Shown piece by piece: positions 16,960 to 25,087 of a stretch of 64,000 nt of DNA. The translations under genes were made by a program, and so were the position numbers. Below the pieces are notes generated by a model that saw nothing but the letters and a program-made list of their open reading frames with translations, was not told the DNA's origin and did no database searches. Source of the stretch: Streptomyces asoensis. GTDB taxonomy: Bacteria > Actinomycetota > Actinomycetes > Streptomycetales > Streptomycetaceae. The DNA is taken from positions 5,518,001 through 5,582,000 of the forward strand of contig NZ_CP049838.1 of NCBI RefSeq assembly GCF_013085465.1, given 5' to 3'. The first letter of the stretch is position 1, and every line of letters starts with the position of its first letter.

Positions 16960-18291
16960 TCAGTGCGGGTGGTCGACGGGCGCCGTCGGCAGCTCGGCCT
17001 TGACGGTGCGGACCACCTCGCCGGCGGTGTCGCTGGCCACGCTGTAGCCGTCCTTGCGCGCGGCTTCCTCCAGCAGGTCACGGGAGAGACGGCCGTGCTC
17101 GCGGTAGAGGTCACGGGCGTACTTGTTGAGGAGGTCCTGTGTCGCGCGGGGTTTGGAGGCCGGGCGCTTCGACTCCGCCCGCCGGGCTGGGCTTTGGTCG
17201 CTGCCCGGCAGTTCATCGCCCGGTTCTCGTTCCGGGCCGACGGTGGTGTGGACGGGCTGTCGCGGGCGGTTTTCGGGCTGGGGACGGGCTGCCCGGTCGG
17301 CGGCGTCATCGCCCGCGACCTTGGAGGGCGGACGGCCCGAAATTTCTGTCCGCTCTCTTGCCGTGGCCCGCGGGCGGGCCGTCGCGGAGCCGCCCCTCGT
17401 ACGCGCGGCGGGTTCGGGCCACCGCGCGGGCAATGGCTTGGAGGCCAGGGCAGAGACCTGTTGGCGGGTGGCGAGCTTGCGCAGCAGCAGCTCGTCCTGG
17501 CGTTCATCGCGGTCGACATCGGCCTGCTCCAGCGCCTGGTGCAGGCGGCGGGTGAGGCGCCGGCCTCGCCACTTGGTGCGCTTGTCGGGCGGCATGATCT
17601 CTGCCCGGAGGATCAGGGTGACGACCCGGTCGAGGGCGCGGTCGCGGATGATCCGGGCGGCATCCGCATCCCGGTCGGTAATCCCCAGACGAGCCAGCAG
17701 CCGTTCGCGTGCCTGTCGGGCGATGACGGAGGTCAGGCTGCGGGAGTCGGCGTGCGGGCTGCGGTTGCGCAGTTCGACACCCATGGCCAGGTGCCACAGC
17801 ACGGCCGCTAGGACCGGGCCGACGAAGGCCCGCACGGTTCCGCCGACCAGCCCGGACTCGGCGTAGGCAGGCACGATCTGCACGCCGGTGATTACCCAGG
17901 TGAGGGTGCCGGGCGCCCCAGGTGCCTGCTTCGGGCCGTTGAGGTTCTGCCGGGCCATGAGCGCGGTGGCGAACAGGGCGAGTTCAGCGGCGGCGAACAT
18001 TTCGGCGCGCTCGATGGTGCTGCCCATGTCGAGGTAGTCCGCGGCGAAGCGCCAGCTGGTGTCCGCGCTGTAGGCGGTGCAGCCGATCGCGGCGATGGCG
18101 GCGACCGGGATCGCCGCGGTGCTACGGCGCTGTCCAGCGCTCGGCTTCCGTAGGCACCGCTGCAGGGACCATGCGGCGGACAGTGCGACGACGAGCAGGG
18201 CCGCGGTGGCCGCAGGCGCAGGGAGCCAGTGCGGCAAGGCAGGTATGCCGATGCCGTTGGCGTTGATGAGTGTGGTGGTGCCAGGTGTCAT
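16960..18291 (-). CDS. Membrane protein of the mobilizable element
   Basis: A 443-residue protein. The N-terminal third has about four to five hydrophobic segments, for example around LVVALSAAWSL, AAIPVAAIAAIG, AELALFATALMA and VLAAVLWHLAMG. The rest is charged and cytosolic, with proline- and arginine-rich stretches. It resembles membrane proteins encoded beside transfer genes on Streptomyces integrative elements (Spd/DUF2637 type), but I cannot assign the family firmly. ATG 18291 follows GGAGAG. It is not an FtsK/Tra translocase because it lacks Walker motifs. Confidence 0.6.
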   Translation of the reverse strand: MTPGTTTLINANGIGIPALPHWLPAPAATAALLVVALSAAWSLQRCLRKPSAGQRRSTAAIPVAAIAAIGCTAYSADTSWRFAADYLDMGSTIERAEMFAAAELALFATALMARQNLNGPKQAPGAPGTLTWVITGVQIVPAYAESGLVGGTVRAFVGPVLAAVLWHLAMGVELRNRSPHADSRSLTSVIARQARERLLARLGITDRDADAARIIRDRALDRVVTLILRAEIMPPDKRTKWRGRRLTRRLHQALEQADVDRDERQDELLLRKLATRQQVSALASKPLPARWPEPAARTRGGSATARPRATARERTEISGRPPSKVAGDDAADRAARPQPENRPRQPVHTTVGPEREPGDELPGSDQSPARRAESKRPASKPRATQDLLNKYARDLYREHGRLSRDLLEEAARKDGYSVASDTAGEVVRTVKAELPTAPVDHPH

Positions 18292-18375
18292 GCAGAGGCT
18301 CTCCAAGGGGTCCGCGCGTTCGAGGGCATGCGGAAGCGCGGACGGGCGGGGCGGTGAGGAGGGAGCGCGCGTCGT

Positions 18376-19060
18376 TCAGGCGGCGGGCGCGGTGCGGCGT
18401 CGATCGGGCCCGGTGAGGATGACCCGCTCGGTCATCTCTGCGAGGCGGGAGGCGACGCGGTCGCCGAGCGCTGTGCGGAGCTCGGCGGTGGGGAGGTTGG
18501 TGGTGATGAGGGTGGGGAGCATGTGCTCATACCGGTGGTTGATGAGCCGGTAGGTCAGCTCCTCGGTCCATTCGCTGGTCTTGGCCGCGCCGAGGTCGTC
18601 CAGGAGCAGCAGTGGGCAGCGGGCCAGCGTCTGCAGTTCCCGTTCGCCGTCGTGGCCGGCGCGGGGGCGGAGCCGCGCGTGGAGGTCGGCGGAGGTGATG
18701 GCCTCCCAGCGCAGGCGGACGCCTCGGGTGAGGAGGGCGCGGACGGCACCGTATGCCTGGTGGGTCTTGCCGGTGCCGGTGGGGCCGGCGATCAGCAGCG
18801 ACGGGCCCTCGGCGATGCCGGGTCCGGTCGGGCCGGGGCGTCCGGCGCGGGCGATCTGGTCGGCCCAAGCGGTGGGCCAGGGCACGGCGGTAGCGGGCGG
18901 GGATGCGGGCGTCGGCGAGTTCCAGGGCGGTGACCGTCTCGGGCGCCGGCGCGTGTGCGGCAGCGGTGGTGGGGTCGATGCCGCGGTTGGCGAGGATCGT
19001 GTTGAGCCTGTCGGTGATCGCGCCGACGGGCTGAGGTGCGCGGGTGAGGGTGGCGGTCAG
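18376..19060 (-). pseudogene. DnaC-like ATPase (helicase loader), frameshifted
   Basis: The C-terminal 169 residues (from 18885) hold Walker A GPTGTGKT, Walker B LLLLDDLG and a sensor TTN, as in DnaC/IstB-type AAA+ loaders. The expected N-terminal part (LTRAPQPVGAITDRLNTILA ... ALELADARIPARYRRALAH) is present upstream in another frame. The two meet near 18870, where the frame shifts by one base. The upstream part would begin at CTG 19060, next to the stop of the replication gene, with no ATG or GTG in frame. The short form from GTG 18885 could still be made. Confidence 0.65.
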
Positions 19061-19995
19061 AGCTCATCTCCGTAGGCGGCGACGACGTCGGTGGGGTTCG
19101 TCCACGCCCGGTGGGCGGCGGGCGGGGCAGAGGATGCGGCGTTCATGACCTCGTGGACCAGGCTGGGCAGGACGCCCGGGGACAGGCCCTTGACCCGATG
19201 GCGTTCGAGGGCGGCCCGGAGATGGGCGGGAGCGATGCCCTCGTTGAGCAGCTTGCGCACCTGACCGCCGAGATGGTTCAGGAAGGCGCCCGGCGGGCGG
19301 TGATTGCAAGCGGCGACGTACTCGCCAAGGAGCTGCTTGGCCGAGACGGTGTCGGGCGCGTGGGCGCTTGCGCCCCCCGAAGGGATATCTCCTAGATCCA
19401 CGGTCCTAGGTCCTAGATCCGGACGGTGAGATGCCACTGCTGCTTCATGGAGCGCTCCCTGATCCGTCACGGAGGACTTCGTGACGCGCTCCTCACCTGC
19501 GGTTTCGCTATCACGCCTCGGATTCAGGGCGGACTCACGGGACTCGCCGGAGCCCTCACCGAAGACTCCGTGAGACGGCAGTGAGGACTCCGTGACACCG
19601 GCGCTAATGGCGGGAGCGGCAGCGACCGAAGCGTCATGGATCGGGCAGGCAGGGAGGCGGCTCTTGCTGGGCCGGTTGATCTTCTGATGCTGGTGCCAGG
19701 TCAGGACGTGCAGGTACCGCTTGTGATCCGGCCCCTTGTAGCGGCAGATCAGTCCGGCGTCGGCGAGCTGGGCGAGGTCCGTCTCGACATCGGACGGCGT
19801 GTGCTCGGGGCGCAGCACCCACAACTGTCCGGCGATGATCGCGGCGTGGTCGCGGTGGCGGCCCTGGTCGTCAGCCTGGGTGAGCAGGCCGAGGAAGGTG
19901 CGCTCGGCGGTCAGGGAGACGGCGGCCAGGGACTCGGAGACGAAGGCTTCGGGCTTGATGGTGCGGATTCGTGCCAAGTGCGGGGCGGTCCTCAC
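19057..19995 (-). CDS. Replication initiator/replisome organiser-like protein
   Basis: A 312-residue protein. The N-terminal winged-helix domain reads IRTIKPEAFVSESLAAVSLT through YLHVLTWHQHQKINRPSKS, a pattern seen in phage and plasmid replication proteins paired with a DnaC-type loader. A variable linker and a C-terminal helical domain follow. GTG 19995 is the listed start; TTG 19977 is the alternative that fits homologues I remember. Its end overlaps the start of the loader gene, so they are probably one replication unit. It is divergent from the XRE regulator. Confidence 0.65.
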   Translation of the reverse strand: MRTAPHLARIRTIKPEAFVSESLAAVSLTAERTFLGLLTQADDQGRHRDHAAIIAGQLWVLRPEHTPSDVETDLAQLADAGLICRYKGPDHKRYLHVLTWHQHQKINRPSKSRLPACPIHDASVAAAPAISAGVTESSLPSHGVFGEGSGESRESALNPRRDSETAGEERVTKSSVTDQGALHEAAVASHRPDLGPRTVDLGDIPSGGASAHAPDTVSAKQLLGEYVAACNHRPPGAFLNHLGGQVRKLLNEGIAPAHLRAALERHRVKGLSPGVLPSLVHEVMNAASSAPPAAHRAWTNPTDVVAAYGDEL

Positions 19996-20417
19996 TCGGT
20001 GGCCTGTGCCTGGACATCACGGCTCACCGTCGGTCGGGGCGAGATTCGGGGGGTGTTGGCGCGGACGCGCGCCAAGAAGTGATTGTGTTTCCAGGGGTGT
20101 CGTCAACATAGCCACACCCCAGTCGCGCAAGTCCAGCCCTATCCGGCGCAATCTCTCACGGCAGAAAGGTCGCGAGAAATGGGGCTCAGTGGCGGGCGGG
20201 AGCAAAACCGTAAGGCACGATCCGCTGTTGACCAAATAGTTGCCCGGACTGCAGAGGCAGAAGCATCACATCGGCAAGCCGTTGACGAGCCGCAGGCGGG
20301 GAAGCTACAACACAACACCCCACGTCAGAGTCATGATCGACGCACTGTTCCGCGCTCCTTCCCGGCCCCCGGGAAACGCATCTCGGCGAACGATGCGAGC
20401 GCAACATAGACCACGAT
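19996..20417. other. Divergent intergenic region of the element
   Basis: This lies between the replication gene and the XRE gene. No convincing gene is present. It is less GC-rich than its surroundings and would hold promoters for both sides, and it could hold a replication origin, but I see no clear iteron array. Confidence 0.4.
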
Positions 20418-20438
20418 CGCCGGTTACCCAAACCGGCG
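20418..20438. promoter_or_regulatory. Inverted repeat, candidate XRE operator
   Basis: CGCCGGTT and AACCGGCG form a perfect 8-bp inverted repeat around ACCCA, 22 bp before the XRE start codon. The position suits autorepression. Confidence 0.45.
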
Positions 20439-20460
20439 AATGGACCTTTCAATTGGAGCC

Positions 20461-20718
20461 ATGCCCCCACGCTCACTGGAAGTCGGAGCCGCTGGAATAC
20501 AGGCGGCCCACACCATCGAAATCCTCCGAACCGAACGCGGCCTGTCACAACGCCAGTTGGCTGGCCACGTGACCGCCCTCGGCCACCCGATGTCCAACAC
20601 CATGCTGTCCCGCATCGAACGCGCCCAACGCCGATGTGATGCCGACGACCTCGTCGCGATCGCTGAAGCCCTCCTCGTCTCGCCTCTCGTGCTGCTGCAT
20701 GGGCCGACCGCCACGTGA
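20461..20718 (+). CDS. XRE-family regulator, small
   Basis: An 85-residue protein that is essentially one helix-turn-helix domain: TIEILRTERGLSQRQLAGHV and then NTMLSRIERAQRRC. ATG 20461 follows GGAG. It is a likely switch between maintenance and excision functions of the mobilizable element, placed between the replication gene (divergent) and the excisionase and integrase genes (same strand). Confidence 0.78.
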   Translation: MPPRSLEVGAAGIQAAHTIEILRTERGLSQRQLAGHVTALGHPMSNTMLSRIERAQRRCDADDLVAIAEALLVSPLVLLHGPTAT

Positions 20719-20777
20719 CGAGGGACGCTCAGCACCGCTGACCGAGCACGCCCCCACCCAGTAAGGACCCGCCCTTC

Positions 20778-21173
20778 TTGCACCACTCCGACATACCCCC
20801 TGCCCCCGTGCGACGCCTTCCTGGCGGCGAGGGCGGAGCCCCCTTGCCCCGCCTCTACCGTCCTGAAGAAATCGCCGAAGCCCTCGGCTGTTCCGCCTGG
20901 TGGGTCAAGGACCGGGCCCGACGCGGACTCATCCCGCACACCCGCGTCGGCCGCGCCTACCGCTTCACCGCCGCGCACCTCGCCGAGATCGTCCGCCTCC
21001 ACGAAGAGCGCCCGAAGCGATCCGACAGCAGCGTGTCGGCGAGTCGGGCAGCGACAAGTCCTCCCGCGGTACGAACTCGTGCCGCCCGGCCTCCTGGGCC
21101 GACTACGGCCTCGACGCCGGGGCGTCTGCGGGCTCGACCGCCGCGCCGTACCCAGTACGAGACCGTCGCGTAG
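20778..21173 (+). CDS. Excisionase-type DNA-binding protein
   Basis: A 131-residue protein. A helix-turn-helix of the excisionase/MerR type lies at about residues 25-75: YRPEEIAEALGCSAWWVKDR, then GLIPHTRVGRAYRF. The C-terminus is a basic, proline-rich tail. TTG 20778 is the only start with a ribosome-binding site (AAGGA). It is 48 bp upstream of the integrase on the same strand, the usual xis-int order. Confidence 0.75.
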   Translation: MHHSDIPPAPVRRLPGGEGGAPLPRLYRPEEIAEALGCSAWWVKDRARRGLIPHTRVGRAYRFTAAHLAEIVRLHEERPKRSDSSVSASRAATSPPAVRTRAARPPGPTTASTPGRLRARPPRRTQYETVA

Positions 21174-21221
21174 CGCGCCCGCGCCCAGTCACAAGCCGAG
21201 AGCAGGGGAGGAAGACGGAAG

Positions 21222-22580
21222 TTGGGTTTCGCGGAGAAGCGCGGAAACTACTGGCGCGGCCGGTACAAGACCGAGCCCGGCAAGCACCTCACGGTGGTCG
21301 ACGGCAACGGCAAGGCGATCCGGTTCGCCACCAAGGGCGAGGCCCAGCGCGCCGCGAGCGAGGCCGAGAACAAGTACCGGCGCGGCGACTGGCGCGACCC
21401 GGCACTCGGCCAGGAGACCTTCGGCGAGTACGCGAACCGCTGGTACGAAACCCAGGACCTGGCCGCCTCGACCATGCAGAACTACAAGCGCCACATCGAG
21501 GAGCACCTGCTCCCCGACTTCGAGGACAAGGCGCTCGCCGGCATCCTGCGCGCGGACGTCGACCTGTGGGAGAAGAAGGAGAAGGCCGTCTACGCGGCCT
21601 CCAGCGTCAAGACCTGGCGCTCGACGCTCCACCTGATCTTCGAGGACGCCATCGACGAGGGCCTGATCACCTCGAACCCGGCCGCCAGACGGCGCGGACG
21701 CGGCAAGCGCGCCGGCCGTTCCCGTGACCGTGGCCCGGAGAAGGTCGTCACCGACCCGCTCGGCATCCTGCTGACCGCCGAGCGCGCCGCCCTGCTCTCC
21801 GGCCGCGACGACGAGTTCGTCGCAGTCGTCCTCAAGGGCTACACCGGCATGCGCTGGGGCGAAATCGTCGGCCTGGAGACGGAGTTCGCCCGCCCCGGCT
21901 CCGTCCGCGTCGAGTGGCAGCTGTACGAACTCGACACCGGCGAGCTGGTGCGCTGCCCACCCAAGGACGACAGCTACCGCACCATCGACGCGATGGACTG
22001 GCTGTCGGCCCTGGTCGCCAACCACGTCGCCCGCACGAAGCCGAAACCCTGCCAGTGTCACGGCAAGACCTACGTCTTCCGGGGGCAGGGCACCGCCCGC
22101 ACCGGCGGCCACCAGGGCGCGAAGCTTGTCGACGTCGCACGCCGTGCCGAAGTCTCCACGGGCACGGTGTCGAACGTCCTCAACCACCCCGATCGCGTCA
22201 CCGAGGCCAAGCGGATGAGGGTGGAGCAGGCCATCGCGGACCTTGGGTTCGTGCGGGGCGGCGCGGTGTCGCAGCAAGCAGCCCACTGGCGCCGAAACGG
22301 CTTCGCGACGTGGCTGTTCACCCCGGCTGTCTCCGGCTGGTACCCGAAGAAGGCACCGCAGGAGGCCCGTCCAGTACCGCTGCTCGGCGAGCCCTGGCCC
22401 GGCGTCCCGGCCCGAGGACGCGGAGCCAGCGACCGAGCCGACGCCTGCTGGCTCCCGATCGCCAAGGGCCTCACACCTCACGGTCTCCGCCACACACACC
22501 GGACCGTGATGGAGGACCTCGGCACCGCGAAGGTCCTCATGGATCAGCGCATGGGTCACATCGACGGCTCCGTCTCCGCG
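21222..22580 (+). pseudogene. Tyrosine integrase with LacI-type HTH insertion, 3' truncated
   Basis: The N-terminal SAM-like core-binding domain (GQETFGEYANRWY...) is followed by the catalytic domain with arginine in YTGMRWGEIVGLE and the H-x-x-R box HGLRHTHRTV. Between them, at about residues 300-350, is a complete LacI-family helix-turn-helix (LVDVARRAEVSTGTVSNVLN). The protein then reaches MGHIDGSVSA and departs from the family just where the catalytic tyrosine (RYSHV-like) should follow. The frame runs on to 22916 through unrelated DNA antisense to the TIR gene. It should be unable to cleave DNA. TTG 21222 is the start. Confidence 0.8.
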
Positions 22581-23260
22581 TCCCCGGGACCGTGGTTGGT
22601 GATCTCGACCGCGTCGATCTTGCCGCGCCCATTGTCGATGTACCGGGCCTTCAGCTGGGGTGTGCCGGACGCCTGCGATGACGGCAGTTTCCGGCCCATC
22701 GGGAGCCCGCCGCCTGGTGGGACGGGCGGGGTCAGATTCCCAGCATCGTGCCAGTCCGTCCCGTTCGTTCTCGTCCTACATCCTGCGGTTTGCAGCCGGG
22801 TCGCGAGCTCCTGCCGCTTCCTGAGGCTGTTGCCGAGGCGCACGACATGGCGACCATGGATGTCGCTGAATACCTTCACCTGTCCGAGTTCCACGATGAT
22901 CGTGCGATCCTCGTGACGGCCCATGGCCATGCCCGCCTCGAAGAGCACGTTTGGACGCGGCTGCATCTGGGGGCTGCATTCTGGGTCGCCTGGATACGTA
23001 AGGCTCTCGTGCAGGTACGTGACATCGTCGGGCGTTTGGAGGACCACGACCGCCTGGGCGCTCGCGAACGCTGTGTCGAGAACCTCGCCGATGTAGGGGG
23101 AGCCCTTCCCGGTCATCTGGATGGCTTCCGACCACTCGATTGGATCGAGCCCGATGGCCCGCAGGAACTCGAACAGCCCCTTACGGGCCGGTTCGTTGCG
23201 TCCGTGGATCACGAACACCTTGCGAGGGTCTACGCCGCCCTCGGCCGCATTGTCTGTCAT
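22556..23260 (-). CDS. TIR-like domain protein, probably truncated
   Basis: A 234-residue protein. The first 150 residues match the TIR-like nucleotide-binding family that includes CBASS/Pycsar effectors: KVFVIHGRNEPARKGLFEFL, then TAFASAQAVVVLQTPDDV, then FEAGMAMGR with a candidate catalytic glutamate. Such proteins degrade NAD+ upon activation. The C-terminus starts a second domain (KIDAVEITNHGPGDAE) and is cut short where the sequence enters the integrase remnant, so the sensing domain is missing. No cyclase gene is next to it. Confidence 0.72.
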   Translation of the reverse strand: MTDNAAEGGVDPRKVFVIHGRNEPARKGLFEFLRAIGLDPIEWSEAIQMTGKGSPYIGEVLDTAFASAQAVVVLQTPDDVTYLHESLTYPGDPECSPQMQPRPNVLFEAGMAMGRHEDRTIIVELGQVKVFSDIHGRHVVRLGNSLRKRQELATRLQTAGCRTRTNGTDWHDAGNLTPPVPPGGGLPMGRKLPSSQASGTPQLKARYIDNGRGKIDAVEITNHGPGDAETEPSM

Positions 23261-23388
23261 GTCTACCTCACCGCTTAGGGTCGAGGGTGGAACCTGTTGC
23301 CAAAGAGGCTAGCGATAGGCACTGACAGTCGGGGGAAACGTCCGCGTTTGGGGGCCCAGCTCCCCGAAGTCGGCTCCCTAAAGGGTCC

Positions 23389-23427
23389 GCCCCTGCTGCC
23401 GGACGGGGTGAGTCCGGCAGCAGGGGC
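23389..23427 (-). terminator. Hairpin terminator
   Basis: The 16-bp arms 23389-23404 and 23412-23427 pair perfectly. It lies 12 bp beyond the stop of the small membrane protein gene and separates it from the TIR gene. Confidence 0.75.
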
Positions 23428-23439
23428 CGCGACCGCGCC

Positions 23440-23694
23440 CTACTTCCGGGCGCTAATCCCTCCTCCCAGGACCCCGGCGCCGGCGGTGATGAGGGCGCCG
23501 CCTGCTGCCTCGTAGCCGGTCAAGGAGAGGACCACACCGGTGATGCAGAACGCTGCGGACAGCCCGACCACAGTCCAGGCGAGGGCGTTCTGTGGCCGCG
23601 GGTGTTCCGAGGGGACCTGGCCTGTCGTCTGCGGCTCGCTCGGTGGCGTTCCATGCGGTTGCAGGTCATCCGGATGGTCGTTTGTGGTGGGCAT
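23440..23694 (-). CDS. Small two-helix membrane protein
   Basis: An 84-residue protein. A proline-rich hydrophilic N-terminus is followed by two membrane segments, about residues 38-58 (AWTVVGLSAAFCITGVVLSL) and 64-80 (AGGALITAGAGVLGGG). ATG 23694 follows AAGG. A strong terminator follows the stop. It is upstream of the TIR gene on the same strand but transcriptionally separated. Function is unknown. Confidence 0.5.
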   Translation of the reverse strand: MPTTNDHPDDLQPHGTPPSEPQTTGQVPSEHPRPQNALAWTVVGLSAAFCITGVVLSLTGYEAAGGALITAGAGVLGGGISARK

Positions 23695-24244
23695 GGCAAA
23701 CCTTCGCTTCCGATGTGTGCGGCAGCACGCGATGAATGGATGAACAGACCTTGGATCGGCGGGGAGTTAGATGCGCAAGTCCACTGGTCGCCCCCGGTGG
23801 TGCCCCGAACACGGAGGAGACCGCACCGCGCGGGGAGCCGATTCGAGTTCTCGCGAATCGGCGGGCAGACGCTGGCTTGTCTCCCTCGGCGGGCACTGCT
23901 CGTCGCGCTCATTCATGGCTTCTGACCTGCGACTTTGCGGGAACCAGATCTTGAATCAGTGGCGCGATGCCGCTATGGACCCAGGCTTTCGTGGCTACTT
24001 GAATCAGATCGGCCTTTGCTGCCACGGCTGTCGGCCGTAGACCACCGCCCTAGCCGTGCGAGCCCTTCTCTCTCGCGCCCTACAGGCTCGGGGCGTAAGC
24101 CGCGCAACCAGATGATCAGCCACTGGGCGCAGTCGTCTTCTTCCGGCGCCTTGCCGGGACAGAACGAGTCTGGCGCAGTCATTTCTTCGAGGTGATTGCG
24201 CGAGTGCCACGCCATGGCGCCAACTGACCTGGCTCAATAGGCAT
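23695..24244. other. Intergenic region, no convincing gene
   Basis: The short open frames have atypical codon use. The best is minus strand 24182-23973 (MTAPDSFCPGKAPEEDDCAQ...), which includes a TTA codon and lacks support. The stretch reads like decayed DNA. Confidence 0.4.
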
Positions 24245-25087
24245 ATGGAGATGGGTGAGCACTGGGCATATCGCGCACAGCCGAAGGAGCTGGGTGGCGC
24301 GGTACGCCAGGTGGAGATCGTTCGAGTGGGCGGCCCGCGCAGGTCTGGCTGGATCCATGTTCGATTCCTCGAAGGCGACGACGCCGATCTGCAGGAATGG
24401 GTCAGTCCCGGCTCGCTCGTAGCGCCGTGGGCGGAGGTCGATACGTTCCGCGCGGACGACGTGGCGGAGTTGGCACTGGTCGAGGCATCCCGCCACGTTC
24501 GGGGCAGCACGGATTTCGAGGCAGCCCGCATGATCCTCGGGTTCGTCCGCCCGAAGAACAGGGTGCGCCTGCGCCGCACGGTGGCGGATGCAGGTGTTCT
24601 GGAACTGAGCCGCCTCGACGAAACGGCACCGCTCATCGGCATCGACGTCGCCGAACTCCGCGGCGACGCGATGGTGTACGAGAACCGCCACGGCGTGTGC
24701 CTTGCCGGGTGGCGGGTCACCGAGCGAATCGCCCGTCACGTGGCCAGCCGCCTCGCCGATGAGATCCTTCCAGAGGTGGATCGCAAGCAGCAGGACATCG
24801 AGCAGGAGCGTGCCCAGCCCTCCTGGTACTCCTACAGTCGGCGGGACGAACGGAAGTTGGACGCGGAGGCGGCTGTGCTGCGGACCGTCCGGGCGTGGTG
24901 CGGCGAGGACAAGGCCGAGCGTTACGACGAGTTGGTCGCCCTGCGAGCCGAGGTCATCCGGCTCGGGGAGCTCGTCGACAAGGCGGTCAAGGCCCTACGC
25001 GATCGAGGTCACGGCGTCATCGCCTCCACCATTGAGCGCGACCTTGGCGTCCATATCGCCACCCTTGATCCTGATGTGCGTCGATGA
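24245..25087 (+). CDS. Hypothetical protein
   Basis: A 280-residue soluble protein of unrecognised family. It has an N-terminal beta-rich part (VEIVRVGGPRRSGWIHVRFL) and a C-terminal helical, charged part (DELVALRAEVIRLGELVDKA) that may form a coiled coil. Starts at ATG 24245 or 24251. Its last 71 bp overlap the convergent gene that ends at 25017. Confidence 0.65.
   Translation: MEMGEHWAYRAQPKELGGAVRQVEIVRVGGPRRSGWIHVRFLEGDDADLQEWVSPGSLVAPWAEVDTFRADDVAELALVEASRHVRGSTDFEAARMILGFVRPKNRVRLRRTVADAGVLELSRLDETAPLIGIDVAELRGDAMVYENRHGVCLAGWRVTERIARHVASRLADEILPEVDRKQQDIEQERAQPSWYSYSRRDERKLDAEAAVLRTVRAWCGEDKAERYDELVALRAEVIRLGELVDKAVKALRDRGHGVIASTIERDLGVHIATLDPDVRR

Noticed and set aside
16960..18291. 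FtsK/Tra-type translocase
   Set aside because: It has membrane segments and is beside transfer genes, but no Walker A or B motif is present.
23973..24182. Small minus-strand ORF in the gap before 24245
   Set aside because: Codon use is atypical, it has a TTA codon, and there is no supporting terminator, motif or neighbour.
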